From NCBI RefSeq assembly GCF_014700075.1, contig NZ_JACXBU010000015.1, positions 1 through 64,000 on the forward strand: DNA of 64,000 nt, written 5' to 3'. The position numbers and the translations under genes were made by a program. This DNA is from Pseudomonas sp. JM0905a. Its GTDB lineage: Bacteria > Pseudomonadota > Gammaproteobacteria > Pseudomonadales > Pseudomonadaceae. This document shows positions 17,830-26,462 of the stretch, one piece after another. The notes under the pieces were generated by a model. It saw only the letters and a list, made by a program, of their open reading frames with translations, ran no database searches and was not told the origin of the DNA. Positions within the stretch are counted from its first letter, which is position 1. The number at the start of each line of letters is the position of its first letter.

Positions 17830-18939
17830 TCAGAGTGCGCCGCTGATGCGGCGTACACCAGACTCCTGGGGCGTGAAGTGGGCGGCGACGCTTCCCTGGG
17901 CCGGGAACACTACCAGGTGATCGGCGGCGATGCGGATGCCGACTTCCTGTCCGGGCTGGTGGTCGGCATGGCTGGGGAAGATCGATTCCAGCTGGCTGCC
18001 AGTGGCCAGCTGCAGGCGGTAAAGAGTCGCGGCGCCGAGGAAGGTCTTGCCGATCACCATGGCGCGCAGCTCGCTTTCCGGCGCATGCACGATGTCATCC
18101 GGGCGCAACAGCACGTCCACCGCCGAGCCCTGCGGCCAGGTGTAGGCGCGATTGCCGCGAATGGTGCCCAGTTCGGTGTTCACCGAATCGGCCGAAACCA
18201 ACTGGCCACGGATGAAATAGCCCTGGCCGACGAAGCTGGCGACGAAGGGGGTCAGGGGCTCGTGATAGAGGTTATAGGGGGTATCCCACTGCTCCAGCAG
18301 GCCGTTCCTGAACACGCCGACATGGTCACTGACCGCGAAGGCCTCTTCCTGGTCGTGGGTCACCAGGATGGCGCTGGTGCCGCGAGCCTTGAGGATCTCG
18401 CGGACCTCCTGGCTCAGGCGGCGACGCAGTTCGCCATCGAGGTTGGAGAAGGGTTCGTCGAGCAGTAGCAGGCGCGGTTCGGGCGCCAGCGCGCGGGCCA
18501 GCGATACGCGTTGCTGCTGGCCGCCGGACAACTCGTGGGGATAACGCTTGGCCAGGTGGCCCAGCTTCACCAACTCCAGCAACTCGTCGACCTTGCGTTC
18601 GAAGTCGGGCTCCTTGCGGATGCCGAAGGCGACGTTCTCGGCCACGGTCAGGTGCGGGAACAGGGCGTAATCCTGGAACACCATGCCGATGTGGCGCTTC
18701 TCCGGCGCCAGGGTGAAACCGGCGCGGGAGATGACGTCACCGGCCAGCTCGATCTCGCCCTCCAGCACCGGCTCGAAACCGGCGATGGCGCGCAGGGTGG
18801 TGGTCTTGCCGCAGCCCGATGGGCCGAGCAGGCAGCCGATGTCACCGGCGTTGAGATGAAGGTTCAGGCCCCGCACAACCTGCTGGTCGTGGTAACCGCA
18901 AGTGAGGTTGCGCAGGCTGAGGAGCATTTCGCGATTCAT
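17830..18939 (-). CDS. ABC transporter ATP-binding protein (FbpC/PotA-like)
   Basis: 369-residue ATPase: Walker [10 protein letters not shown] at about 39-47, Q-loop, signature LSGGQQQR, Walker B LLLLDEP and H-loop THDQEEAF, then a C-terminal TOBE-type regulatory region (about 240-369). Sequence and length fit ferric-iron, polyamine or putrescine-type importers. No permease or binding-protein gene lies beside it. It begins inside the argF stop (4-bp ATGA overlap), so it is translated coupled to argF. The same pairing is recalled from P. aeruginosa. Substrate unknown. Confidence 0.87.
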   Translation of the reverse strand: MNREMLLSLRNLTCGYHDQQVVRGLNLHLNAGDIGCLLGPSGCGKTTTLRAIAGFEPVLEGEIELAGDVISRAGFTLAPEKRHIGMVFQDYALFPHLTVAENVAFGIRKEPDFERKVDELLELVKLGHLAKRYPHELSGGQQQRVSLARALAPEPRLLLLDEPFSNLDGELRRRLSQEVREILKARGTSAILVTHDQEEAFAVSDHVGVFRNGLLEQWDTPYNLYHEPLTPFVASFVGQGYFIRGQLVSADSVNTELGTIRGNRAYTWPQGSAVDVLLRPDDIVHAPESELRAMVIGKTFLGAATLYRLQLATGSQLESIFPSHADHQPGQEVGIRIAADHLVVFPAQGSVAAHFTPQESGVRRISGAL

Positions 18940-19853
18940 GCGTGATGGGCGTGTTCTACCAGCAGTTCGAGCAGGGCTTTCTGGGCATGGAGACGGTTTT
19001 CCGCCTGGTCCCAGGCCACCGAACGCGGGTCGTCGAGCAGGTCGACGCTGATCTCTTCGCCGCGGTGGGCCGGCAGGCAGTGCATGAATATCACGTCCTC
19101 CGCGGCCAGGTCGAGGAGCGCCTTGTTCACCTGGTAGGGGGCGAACAGCGCCAGGCGCTTGGCGGTTTCTTCTTCCTGGCCCATGGAGGTCCAGACATCG
19201 GTGCTGACCAGGTGGGCGCCGGCCACGGCTTCGCGCGGGTCACGCACGACCTTGACGCGGTCGCCGGCCTGGGCGAGGAACGCAGGATTGGGTTCGTAGC
19301 CTTCGGGGCAGGCAACGCGCAGCTGGAAGTCGAACTGGATGGCTGCCTCTATATAGGTGTTGCACATGTTGTTGCCGTCGCCGATCCAGGCCACGGTCTT
19401 GCCCTGGATGCTGCCGCGGTGTTCGAGGAAGGTCTGCATGTCGGCCAGCAGCTGGCAGGGGTGCAGGTCATCGGACAGGCCGTTGATCACCGGCACACGG
19501 GAGTGGGCGGCGAACTCGGTCAGCGTGCTGTGGGCGAAGGTGCGGATCATCACCGCATCGAGCATGCGCGACATGACGATGGCGCTATCGCTGATGGGTT
19601 CGCCACGGCCGAGCTGGGTGTCACGCGGGGACAGGAAGATGGCCTGGCCGCCGAGTTGGATCATGCCGGCCTCGAAGGAGAGGCGGGTACGCGTGGAGGC
19701 CTTCTCGAAGATCATGCCCAGTACGCGGCTTTTCAGGGGTTCGTAACGCACGCCTCGGTTGCGCAGATCCTTCAGCTCGGTGCCTCGACGGATCAGGCTG
19801 TTCAGCTCCTGGGAAGTGCAGTCCATCAGGGAGAGAAAATGCCTAGCGCTCAT
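18936..19853 (-). CDS. argF: Ornithine carbamoyltransferase, anabolic
   Basis: Makes citrulline from ornithine and carbamoyl phosphate in arginine biosynthesis. The 305 residues carry the carbamoyl-phosphate site STRTR (53-57), HPCQ in the middle, and the ornithine/citrulline loop [10 protein letters not shown]. The length fits the anabolic trimeric type rather than catabolic ArcB (about 335). Its promoter carries paired ArgR half-sites (19965-20001). The stop overlaps the ABC ATPase start by 4 bp. The partner gene argG is also in the window (30136). Confidence 0.96.
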   Translation of the reverse strand: MSARHFLSLMDCTSQELNSLIRRGTELKDLRNRGVRYEPLKSRVLGMIFEKASTRTRLSFEAGMIQLGGQAIFLSPRDTQLGRGEPISDSAIVMSRMLDAVMIRTFAHSTLTEFAAHSRVPVINGLSDDLHPCQLLADMQTFLEHRGSIQGKTVAWIGDGNNMCNTYIEAAIQFDFQLRVACPEGYEPNPAFLAQAGDRVKVVRDPREAVAGAHLVSTDVWTSMGQEEETAKRLALFAPYQVNKALLDLAAEDVIFMHCLPAHRGEEISVDLLDDPRSVAWDQAENRLHAQKALLELLVEHAHHA

Positions 19854-19964
19854 GGTTACTACCTTTCTTCTTTTGTCACTGGCCGCATGTCCTGGCCGGG
19901 TGTTACGGGAACAAAGCAGGCGAGACGGGCGGTCGAAGCCGCACGTGGCGACGATTTAGGGGGA

Positions 19965-20001
19965 AGGCGCGATCTTATAAGGAAATGTCGCGCTTTTCCA
20001 A
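19965..20001 (-). promoter_or_regulatory. argF promoter with paired ArgR half-sites
   Basis: On the minus strand TTGGAA (19996-20001) and TATAAG (19974-19979) form a -35/-10 pair with a 16-bp spacer. Overlapping it on the plus strand are two direct half-sites of the Pseudomonas ArgR type (TGTCGC-N8-AA): a perfect one at 19986-20001 and a weaker AGGCGC-N8-AA at 19965-19980, 21 bp apart. Binding would block RNA polymerase. In the rest of 19854-20224 I see only a 10-bp palindrome (GTTGTACAAC, 20117-20126). Confidence 0.8.
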
Positions 20002-20224
20002 TATGTGCTGGAGGCCGCGTCGTTCGTGGCTATGCGCCTGACGGGGCGGCACTGGCCGGGGCACTCCGGTGCTATTGGAAAGGCCGCTCTAGCTCGCCAT
20101 TCGCGCCAGGGCGCAGGTTGTACAACGACCTCGGGGGTGGCGGCAATCACCCATCGTTCCAGATTGTTTCGACCCAGGCGCTTGTCTAAGGTGTGTCCAC
20201 ATGCAGGCAGCGAGGAGTATGCGG

Positions 20225-21748
20225 ATGGCCGGAACCGGTCCGGAACACGTTAAGGGCAATCCGGGAACTCGACTTTCCCTGTGGCTGGCCTACGCCTTGC
20301 TGCTGGTGGCCGGGATGGGCGCCATCCTGGTGAACCTGGCACAGGTCCTGGATTCCAAGCAGCTCTATCTGCGGGAGGCGGACAAGGCCAACGCCAACCT
20401 GGCGTATTCCATCGCCCAGCATGCCCAGGAGTCCATAAAGGAAGCCGATATCGTCCTCAGCGCCCTGGTGGCCCTGCTGGAGCGAAGCGAGACCAGCGGC
20501 GATGCCATCGACCAGCTACTGCTGACCTTCAAGCAGCGCGCCCCGCAGCTCGCCGGGGTGTTCGTCTACGACGCCGAAGGGCGCTGGCTCCATTACACCA
20601 ACCCGCCGCCCACGGCGGACGCGAACAACTCCGATCGCGACTATTTCCAGCATCACCGCCATTCGGTGAGCCGTGACACGGAGGTGAGCAGTCCCCTGCG
20701 CAGCCGTTCCACCGGCGAGTGGATCCTGCCCGTTTCGCGCCGCTTCAATGACAAGGACGGCCGCTTCGCCGGGGTGGTGCTGGCGAGCATCCGCATCGAT
20801 CACTTTCGCGAGTTCTACAAGCACTTCGACATCGGTGCGCAAGGCAGCATCCTCATCACCATGAACGACGGCACCATCATCTACAGGCGGCCGGAGGACG
20901 TCGGAGGGACTGGAGAGAGCATGGCCGGCAGCTACATGTTCCAGCACGACCTCAAGCGCTCGCCCGTGGGTGTTGGAGGGAGCATTTCAACGCTCGACGG
21001 GGTGGACCGGGTCTACGCCTATCGCGCCCTGGACCACTTCCCGCTGGTGACGGCGGTGTCCATGTCCCGCCAGGAAGTGCTGGCCGAATGGGGACGCAAG
21101 GCGGCGATGGTCGGCAGCCTGGTTGCCGTTCTGGTGCTGGCGCTCATCGGTGTTGGCGGCGGGCTGGTGGCGCGGATGCGCAAACGCATGGCCGCTGCCC
21201 AGAGCATCGCGCAGGAGAACCGCGAACTCTTCCACCTGGCCAACCGCGACAGCCTGACCGGCATCGCCAATCGCCGGCAGTTCGACCAGGCCCTGCAGGT
21301 CGAGTTTCACCGTGCCGCCACAGTAGGCTCGCCCCTGGCGCTGGTGATGATCGACGTCGATTACTTCAAGGCCTACAACGACCGCTACGGCCACCAGGCC
21401 GGCGATGTCTGCCTGAAGGCGGTGAGCGATGTGTTGCGCCGCTTCAAGGTGCGCGCCGGCGATACGGTGGCGCGTTACGGCGGAGAAGAGTTCACCGTGC
21501 TGTTGCCACACACTGACTTGGCCGGCGCGCGGCTGGTGGCGGAGCGGATTCGCCAGGCGGTCTACGAGCGGGGGCTGACCCATTCCGACAACCCCGCCGG
21601 CGTGGTCACGGTGAGCGTGGGGGCTCACAGCCTGGTGCCCTGTGCCGACGACCGTCCTGAGCAACTTCTGGAATGGGCCGACACCGCCCTCTATCGCGCC
21701 AAGAGCGGTGGCCGCAATCAGGTCTGCCTGGTTGAGCCTACGTCCTGA
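20225..21748 (+). CDS. Membrane diguanylate cyclase with periplasmic dCACHE sensor
   Basis: About 507 residues. TM1 (about 17-37) is followed by a large periplasmic CACHE-type sensor, TM2 (VGSLVAVLVLALIGVGGGLVA) and a GGDEF domain with the intact active site RYGGEEF. An RxxD inhibitory site (RAGD) lies five residues before it. It should make c-di-GMP from two GTP. I chose ATG 20225 because GAGGAG lies 7 nt upstream; an in-frame ATG at 20201 has a poor ribosome site. Its ligand is unknown. It could supply the LapD circuit at 43-45 kb, an inference. Confidence 0.88.
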   Translation: MAGTGPEHVKGNPGTRLSLWLAYALLLVAGMGAILVNLAQVLDSKQLYLREADKANANLAYSIAQHAQESIKEADIVLSALVALLERSETSGDAIDQLLLTFKQRAPQLAGVFVYDAEGRWLHYTNPPPTADANNSDRDYFQHHRHSVSRDTEVSSPLRSRSTGEWILPVSRRFNDKDGRFAGVVLASIRIDHFREFYKHFDIGAQGSILITMNDGTIIYRRPEDVGGTGESMAGSYMFQHDLKRSPVGVGGSISTLDGVDRVYAYRALDHFPLVTAVSMSRQEVLAEWGRKAAMVGSLVAVLVLALIGVGGGLVARMRKRMAAAQSIAQENRELFHLANRDSLTGIANRRQFDQALQVEFHRAATVGSPLALVMIDVDYFKAYNDRYGHQAGDVCLKAVSDVLRRFKVRAGDTVARYGGEEFTVLLPHTDLAGARLVAERIRQAVYERGLTHSDNPAGVVTVSVGAHSLVPCADDRPEQLLEWADTALYRAKSGGRNQVCLVEPTS

Positions 21749-21932
21749 GGTAATTCGGGGCGGAACTGGCGGGAAAGTATCTGAGATCCCTTTAGGAATG
21801 CATGAACTGATGCTCCAAGCCGTCGATTGATAGGTTTGCGCGTCCCCGGAATCGAGTGGTCCCGGGGGACGGCTCCCGCATATGGAAAACCTGCGGAGCC
21901 GCTCAGACTTTCAACGATCCATGGAGATTCCA

Positions 21933-22370
21933 ATGAATAAGTTCCTCGTTCCCGCTGCCCTGGCCGCTGCCCTCGCTGCTCTGACGGGTTGCAGCAGCTA
22001 CAACGTCAGCCAGCCGAGTTCGCCGCTGAATGGCAGCGTGAAAACTGATCTCAAGGCCGACGTCGCCGTGGGTGAGCAGATCAGTGGACAGTCCGAAGTG
22101 AACATCCTGTTCAACTTCCTGCAGTTCGGCGGAGACTCCCAGTTCGCGGATGGCGTTGCCTATGGTGGCGGAGTAGGCAGCGGTCTGCCGTTCGGTCCCG
22201 ATCCCATCTCCGCGGTGAAGTCCGCTGCTGCCTATAAGGCCGTCAAGGAGTCCGGCGCCGACCTGATCGTGGCGCCGCGCTACGAGCTGACCGTGCAGGA
22301 CTACATGGTGTTCAAGAAGGTCACCGCCAAGGTCACCGGCAACAAGGGCACCATCAAGTCCATCCGCTAA
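21933..22370 (+). CDS. Small outer-membrane-type lipoprotein, unknown function
   Basis: 145-residue protein with a lipoprotein signal (MNKFLVPAALAAALAALTGC; lipobox LTGC, lipidated Cys20). The mature part contains a glycine-rich stretch (GVAYGGGVGSGLPFGPDP) and a C-terminal portion predicted to be beta-rich. The +2/+3 residues after Cys are Ser-Ser, with no Asp retention signal, so outer-membrane sorting by Lol is expected. The ATG at 21933 has GGAG 7 nt upstream. A 12-bp hairpin follows at 22381-22409. No family is recognised beyond a conserved-hypothetical look. Confidence 0.75.
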   Translation: MNKFLVPAALAAALAALTGCSSYNVSQPSSPLNGSVKTDLKADVAVGEQISGQSEVNILFNFLQFGGDSQFADGVAYGGGVGSGLPFGPDPISAVKSAAAYKAVKESGADLIVAPRYELTVQDYMVFKKVTAKVTGNKGTIKSIR

Positions 22371-22380
22371 CCGTGTTGGC

Positions 22381-22409
22381 GAATCGGCAGGCCTGATGCC
22401 TGCCGATTC
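22381..22409 (+). terminator. Hairpin terminator after the lipoprotein gene
   Basis: GAATCGGCAGGC-CTGAT-GCCTGCCGATTC is a perfect 12-bp stem with a 5-nt loop, 10 bp past the stop. No U tract follows, so it may act as an RNA 3-prime stabiliser as much as a terminator. Confidence 0.65.
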
Positions 22410-22469
22410 ATGGCGCTGACGCTGCTGGCCGATCGGCCAATCTGGCTCCATAGTCTTCTCCTTGCGACC

Positions 22470-22479
22470 CGACCGGTCG
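22470..22479. promoter_or_regulatory. Palindrome upstream of the molybdopterin oxidoreductase
   Basis: CGACCGGTCG is a perfect 10-bp palindrome 27 bp before the start codon. The size and position fit a repressor operator, for example of a TetR-type regulator, but no regulator gene is adjacent. Binding protein unknown. Confidence 0.35.
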
Positions 22480-22506
22480 TCTCGAACAAGAATATGAGGC
22501 CAGGCC

Positions 22507-24615
22507 ATGACCAAGACCCTCCATCACCGTGCGTGCCATCTCTGCGAGGCCATCTGCGGCCTGACCATCGAGACCGAAGACCAGGAGGACGGCAGCCGCC
22601 GCATCCTTTCTATCAAGGGCGACGCGCAGGACAGCTTCAGTCGCGGCCATATCTGCCCCAAGGCCGTGGCTCTGCAGGACATCCAGAACGACCCTGACCG
22701 CATTCGCCAGCCCATGCGCCGCGCCGGCAGCGAGTGGCTTCCCATCGAATGGGACGAAGCCTTTGCCCTGGTTGCCGAGCGTCTGGCGGATATCCAGGCG
22801 CGCCATGGCAACAACGCGGTGGCCGTGTATCAGGGCAACCCGAGCGTGCATAACTATGGGTTGATGACCCACAGCAACTACTTCCTCGGCCTGCTCAAGA
22901 CCCGCGGGCGCTTCTCCGCCACCTCGGTGGACCAGTTGCCCCATCACCTGATCAGCCAGCAGATGTATGGCCACGGCCTGCTGATCCCGATACCCGATAT
23001 CGACCACACCCGCTTCATGCTGATCCTCGGTGGCAACCCGCTGGCCTCCAACGGCAGCATCATGACCGTGCCGGATGTGGAAAAACGCCTGAAAGCCCTG
23101 CAGGCGCGGGGCGGCAAGCTGGTGGTCGTCGACCCGCGGCGCAGCGAAACCGCCGCCATTGCGGACCAGCACCTGTTCGTCCGTCCGGGGCAGGACGCAG
23201 CACTGCTGTTCGGCCTGCTCAACACCCTGTTCGAAGAAGGATTGGGACGCGCCACCCACCTCCAGGTGGAGGGGCTGGAGCAGGTTCAGGCGGCCATCGC
23301 CCATTTCACCCCGGAAGCCATGAGCCAGCGCTGCGGCATCCCGGCGGAGCAGATTCGCCAGCTGGCGCGGGACTTCGCTGCGGCCGAGAGTGCGGTCTGC
23401 TATGGCCGCATGGGCGTTTCCACCCAGGCATTCGGCAGCCTCTGCCAATGGCTGATCCAGCTGATCAACCTGGTCACCGGCAACCTGGACCGGGTCGGCG
23501 GTGTGCTTTGCACCGAGCCGGCGGTTGACCTGGTGTCTGCAACCTCAGGAGGGCACTTCAACCGCTGGCAGAGCCGTGTATCCGGCCTCCCCGAGTACGG
23601 TGGCGAGCTGCCAGTGGCGGCCTTGGCCGAAGAAATGCTCACGCCCGGTGATGGGCAGGTGAGGGCGCTGGTGACGATCGCGGGCAACCCGGTGCTGTCC
23701 ACCCCCAATGGCCGCCAGCTGGAACAGGCGCTGGACGGCCTGGAATTCATGCTCAGCATCGACCTCTACATCAATGAGACGACCCGTTACGCTGACCTGA
23801 TCCTGCCGCCCACAGCGCCGCTTGAGCACGAGCACTACGACACCACCTTCAATCTCTTCGCCGTGCGCAACGTTACCCGCTTCAACGAGGCCGTGCTGGA
23901 GCGGCCGGCCGGAGCAAAGCACGACTGGGAAATCTTCGTCGGCCTGGCCAAGGCCTTTGCCGCGCGTACCGGTATTGAGCTCAAGCCCACCCTGGCGCCT
24001 GAACAGATGATCGACCTTGGACTACGCGCCGGCCCCTATGGCGACCGTTCCGAACACAAGCTGTCCGTGGCGCGTCTGCTGGAACATCCCCACGGCATCG
24101 ATCTGGGCGCGCTGAAACCCAACCTGGCTGGACGCCTGAAGACGACCAGCGGCAAGGTGGAGGCCGGCCCCGCTATCCTGCTGGGCGACCTCGACCGCTT
24201 TGCGGCGCAGCCCTTACCCCGTGAAGGGCAGCTGGTGCTGATCGGCCGCCGTCACGTACGCAGCAACAACTCCTGGATGCACAACTACCACCGTCTGGTG
24301 AAGGGCAAGCCGCGTCACCAGTTGCTGATGCACCCGAACGACCTGGAAGCTCGCGGGCTGGTCGATGGCCAGCGGGTCAAGGTGCGTTCGCGGGTGGGCG
24401 TGATCGAAGTGGAGGTCGGCGCCAGCGACGACATGATGCCCGGCGTGGTCAGCCTGCCCCACGGTTGGGGACATGCGCGCCCAGGGGTTCGCATGGGCAT
24501 CGCCAGCGAGCAGCCCGGCGCCAGTGCCAACGACCTCACCGACGAGCGCCATCTGGACGCGGTTTCCGGCAACGCGGCACTCAATGGCGTTCCCGTGGAA
24601 GTGGTAGCCGCCTGA
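22507..24615 (+). CDS. Molybdopterin (bis-MGD) oxidoreductase with N-terminal [4Fe-4S] site
   Basis: 702-residue member of the DMSO-reductase/formate-dehydrogenase superfamily. The N-terminal cluster ligands are Cys10-x2-Cys13-x3-Cys17-x32-Cys50, followed by molybdopterin domains and a C-terminal dinucleotide-binding domain (VLIGRRHVRSNNSWMHN). No Tat signal is visible, so it is probably cytoplasmic. No electron-transfer subunit gene is adjacent. The reaction is unknown. The molybdate importer genes modB-modC lie 10 kb away. A palindrome (CGACCGGTCG, 22470-22479) and AACAAGAA (22485-22492) precede the start, suggesting repressor and Crc/Hfq control. Confidence 0.88.
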   Translation: MTKTLHHRACHLCEAICGLTIETEDQEDGSRRILSIKGDAQDSFSRGHICPKAVALQDIQNDPDRIRQPMRRAGSEWLPIEWDEAFALVAERLADIQARHGNNAVAVYQGNPSVHNYGLMTHSNYFLGLLKTRGRFSATSVDQLPHHLISQQMYGHGLLIPIPDIDHTRFMLILGGNPLASNGSIMTVPDVEKRLKALQARGGKLVVVDPRRSETAAIADQHLFVRPGQDAALLFGLLNTLFEEGLGRATHLQVEGLEQVQAAIAHFTPEAMSQRCGIPAEQIRQLARDFAAAESAVCYGRMGVSTQAFGSLCQWLIQLINLVTGNLDRVGGVLCTEPAVDLVSATSGGHFNRWQSRVSGLPEYGGELPVAALAEEMLTPGDGQVRALVTIAGNPVLSTPNGRQLEQALDGLEFMLSIDLYINETTRYADLILPPTAPLEHEHYDTTFNLFAVRNVTRFNEAVLERPAGAKHDWEIFVGLAKAFAARTGIELKPTLAPEQMIDLGLRAGPYGDRSEHKLSVARLLEHPHGIDLGALKPNLAGRLKTTSGKVEAGPAILLGDLDRFAAQPLPREGQLVLIGRRHVRSNNSWMHNYHRLVKGKPRHQLLMHPNDLEARGLVDGQRVKVRSRVGVIEVEVGASDDMMPGVVSLPHGWGHARPGVRMGIASEQPGASANDLTDERHLDAVSGNAALNGVPVEVVAA

Positions 24616-24628
24616 AGGCATGGAGAGT

Positions 24629-24645
24629 CCGAGCGCACCGCTCGG
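24629..24645 (+). terminator. Short hairpin after the molybdopterin oxidoreductase gene
   Basis: CCGAGCG-CAC-CGCTCGG followed by CTTTCC, 13 bp past the stop codon. The stem is compact with a weak pyrimidine tail. It lies in the 93-bp gap before grxD, which also holds a TACAAT -10-like hexamer at 24654-24659. Confidence 0.55.
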
Positions 24646-24708
24646 CTTTCCGTTACAATGCCGCCATCCTGCCGACTCGCCAGTCGGAAAGTTCAGCCGA
24701 GGTGCCCA

Positions 24709-25035
24709 ATGGATATCATCGAAACCATCAAAGAGCAGATCGCCAACAACACTGTCCTGCTGTACATGAAAGGCTCGCCGAACGCTCCGCAGTGCGGCTT
24801 CTCGGCCCGCGCCGCGCAAGTCCTCATGGCTTGCGGCGAAAAGTTCGCCTACGTGGACATCCTGCAGAACCCGGAAATCCGCGCCAACCTGCCGAAGTAC
24901 GCCAACTGGCCGACCTTCCCGCAGCTCTGGGTAGGCGGTGAACTGGTCGGCGGCAGCGACATCATGACCGAGATGTTCGAGAAGGGTGAGCTGCAGACCC
25001 TGGTCAAGGATGCCGTGAGCAAGGCCAGCGCCTGA
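24709..25035 (+). CDS. grxD: Monothiol glutaredoxin, CGFS type
   Basis: 108-residue Grx4/GrxD protein that binds and transfers [2Fe-2S] clusters with glutathione and BolA partners. The active site CGFS is at residues 29-32, and the WPTFPQLWVGGELVGGSDI motif binds glutathione. It lies next to bfrB and bfd, genes of iron storage and release, which fits a role in iron homeostasis. A strong terminator follows at 25050-25078. Confidence 0.96.
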   Translation: MDIIETIKEQIANNTVLLYMKGSPNAPQCGFSARAAQVLMACGEKFAYVDILQNPEIRANLPKYANWPTFPQLWVGGELVGGSDIMTEMFEKGELQTLVKDAVSKASA

Positions 25036-25049
25036 TCCGTCATTCAATG

Positions 25050-25078
25050 AAAAAGCCCCGCCATGTGCGGGGCTTTTT
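25050..25078 (+). terminator. Rho-independent terminator of grxD
   Basis: AAAAA-GCCCCGC-CATGT-GCGGGGC-TTTTT: a 7-bp GC stem extended by A/T pairs, with five T. It lies 14 bp past the stop codon. Confidence 0.93.
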
Positions 25079-25246
25079 CATTGGTGCCCGGAAATCCAGC
25101 AGGAGCCCGCGCACACCAGTGCCGTGCTGGTCAGGGAAGTTGGGGAGCGGATAGCGGGTGGACGTTCATGTGGGGAAGTTCTGTTTTATTTCCCGCTGCC
25201 ATTTGGCAATTGGAAATATTCCTGTTTTGCATTATTTCAAAGACAA

Positions 25247-25275
25247 ATAAAAAGCCCCGCAATTGCGGGGCTCTT
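25247..25275 (-). terminator. Rho-independent terminator of bfrB
   Basis: On the minus strand GCCCCGC-AATT-GCGGGGC is followed by TTTTTATTT. It begins 19 bp past the bfrB stop. Confidence 0.92.
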
Positions 25276-25289
25276 TTTATCGAGCTGGA

Positions 25290-25760
25290 TTACTCGTCCA
25301 TCTGCGACTGCAGGTAGTTTTCCAGGCCAACCTTCTCGATCAGGCCCAACTGTGTCTCCAGCCAGTCGATGTGCTCTTCCTCGGATTCGAGGATTTCTTC
25401 CAGCAGTTCGCGGCTGCCGTAGTCGCCCACGCTTTCGCAATAGGCAATGGCGGCTTTCAGGTCCGGTATTGCCTGCTGTTCCAGCTTCAGGTCGCTGGAC
25501 AGCATTTCCTTGGTGTTCTCGCCGATCATCAGCTTGCCAAGGTCCTGCAGATTGGGGAGGCCTTCGAGGAAGAGAATGCGCTTGATCAGCTTGTCCGCAT
25601 GCTTCATCTCGTCGATGGACTCGTGGTATTCGTGATCGCCCAGTTTTTTCAGGCCCCAATCTTCATACATGCGGGCGTGCAGGAAGTACTGGTTGATCGC
25701 AACAAGTTCGTTACCGAGGATCTTGTTGAGATGCTGAATGACTTTCTTGTCGCCTTTCAT
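25290..25760 (-). CDS. bfrB: Bacterioferritin (BfrB type)
   Basis: 156-residue subunit of the 24-mer iron-storage protein. Ferroxidase ligands Glu18, Glu51 and His54 and the haem-binding Met52 ([10 protein letters not shown]) are all present, together with the C-terminal [12 protein letters not shown] ligands. Its sequence closely resembles BfrB of P. aeruginosa. A promoter with TTGACA (minus strand, plus-strand 25816-25821), a 17-bp spacer and CAGAAT (25793-25798) is visible. The partner ferredoxin gene bfd is the next gene upstream with its own Fur box and terminator, so the two are transcribed separately. Confidence 0.96.
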   Translation of the reverse strand: MKGDKKVIQHLNKILGNELVAINQYFLHARMYEDWGLKKLGDHEYHESIDEMKHADKLIKRILFLEGLPNLQDLGKLMIGENTKEMLSSDLKLEQQAIPDLKAAIAYCESVGDYGSRELLEEILESEEEHIDWLETQLGLIEKVGLENYLQSQMDE

Positions 25761-25792
25761 GTGGAGTCCTGCCGTAGGTGGGAGATTGTCGA

Positions 25793-25821
25793 ATTCTGAT
25801 CCTCACAACTTGGTGTGTCAA
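25793..25821 (-). promoter_or_regulatory. bfrB promoter (-35 TTGACA, -10 CAGAAT)
   Basis: Consensus -35 TTGACA, 17-bp spacer and -10 CAGAAT on the minus strand, 33 bp upstream of the bfrB ATG. The surrounding 150 bp is notably AT-rich. No good Fur box overlaps it. Confidence 0.7.
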
Positions 25822-25911
25822 ATCTAAGTTATTGAATTCAAAATGAATTTGAATATTAATAAGAATGTTTAACTTCTACATTTGAACTCTAAATAGTTGA
25901 AAAACAGGCAC

Positions 25912-25938
25912 AAAAAAACCGGACGCTGAGGTCCGGTT
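25912..25938 (-). terminator. Rho-independent terminator of bfd
   Basis: Minus strand AACCGGAC-CTCAGC-GTCCGGTT followed by a run of seven T, 21 bp past the bfd stop. Confidence 0.9.
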
Positions 25939-25959
25939 TTCTGTGTTTCCGCCGAATGG

Positions 25960-26178
25960 TCAGGCGATGGCGTAGGCCGCGGGGTAGGCGAGGGCTGCCT
26001 GGCTGCTCTGCACCTCGGCGAGGGTCTCCTTGACCACCTGCTTGGCCAGGCACGCACACTTGCCGCATTGGGTGCCTACTTCCAGGGCGTTGCGTACTTC
26101 GCGATAGCTGCAGCAGCCTTCGTAGATGGCTTCGCGAATTTGACCGTCAGTGACACCTAGACAGAGACAGACGTACAT
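25960..26178 (-). CDS. bfd: Bacterioferritin-associated ferredoxin
   Basis: 72-residue [2Fe-2S] protein that docks on BfrB and reduces stored ferric iron so it can be released. The four cluster ligands are Cys4, Cys6, Cys38 and Cys41 (MYVCLCLG and TQCGKC). A 19-bp Fur box at 26225-26243 lies 46 bp upstream, so it should be made when iron is scarce, while bfrB has no such box. The C-terminal alanine-rich tail (SQAALAYPAAYAIA) is not part of the cluster fold. Confidence 0.95.
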   Translation of the reverse strand: MYVCLCLGVTDGQIREAIYEGCCSYREVRNALEVGTQCGKCACLAKQVVKETLAEVQSSQAALAYPAAYAIA

Positions 26179-26224
26179 GGCGACTTGGGACTCGGGGGAA
26201 TGATTGGATGGAGGGGATACTAAT

Positions 26225-26243
26225 AGTAATGAGAATGATTGTC
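26225..26243 (-). promoter_or_regulatory. Fur box upstream of bfd
   Basis: AGTAATGAGAATGATTGTC matches the 19-bp Fur consensus (GATAATGATAATCATTATC) at 14 of 19 positions. It lies 47 bp upstream of the bfd start codon. Confidence 0.8.
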
Positions 26244-26462
26244 AAAGATATGCTTGAAAGGCCCGGACCAGAGGCCTTCTCGCGTTCCCGGACGGTGATC
26301 CGCCGACATTGACCCGCTAGTCGAAAGCGGTGGGCGGGGCTACCTGCCGAGTGTATTATTGCCCGTCCTTCTGGAAGCGGGTGTCATGGCGCCGCCACAT
26401 TGGTTGGCCAGGCTGTGACCCCCGGCCCCATTGATTACTCATGACAACTCAGGAGACATGGA

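Noticed and set aside
20117-20126. GTTGTACAAC palindrome as operator of the diguanylate cyclase
   Set aside because: Only 10 bp, single copy, no regulator nearby; not enough to call a site.
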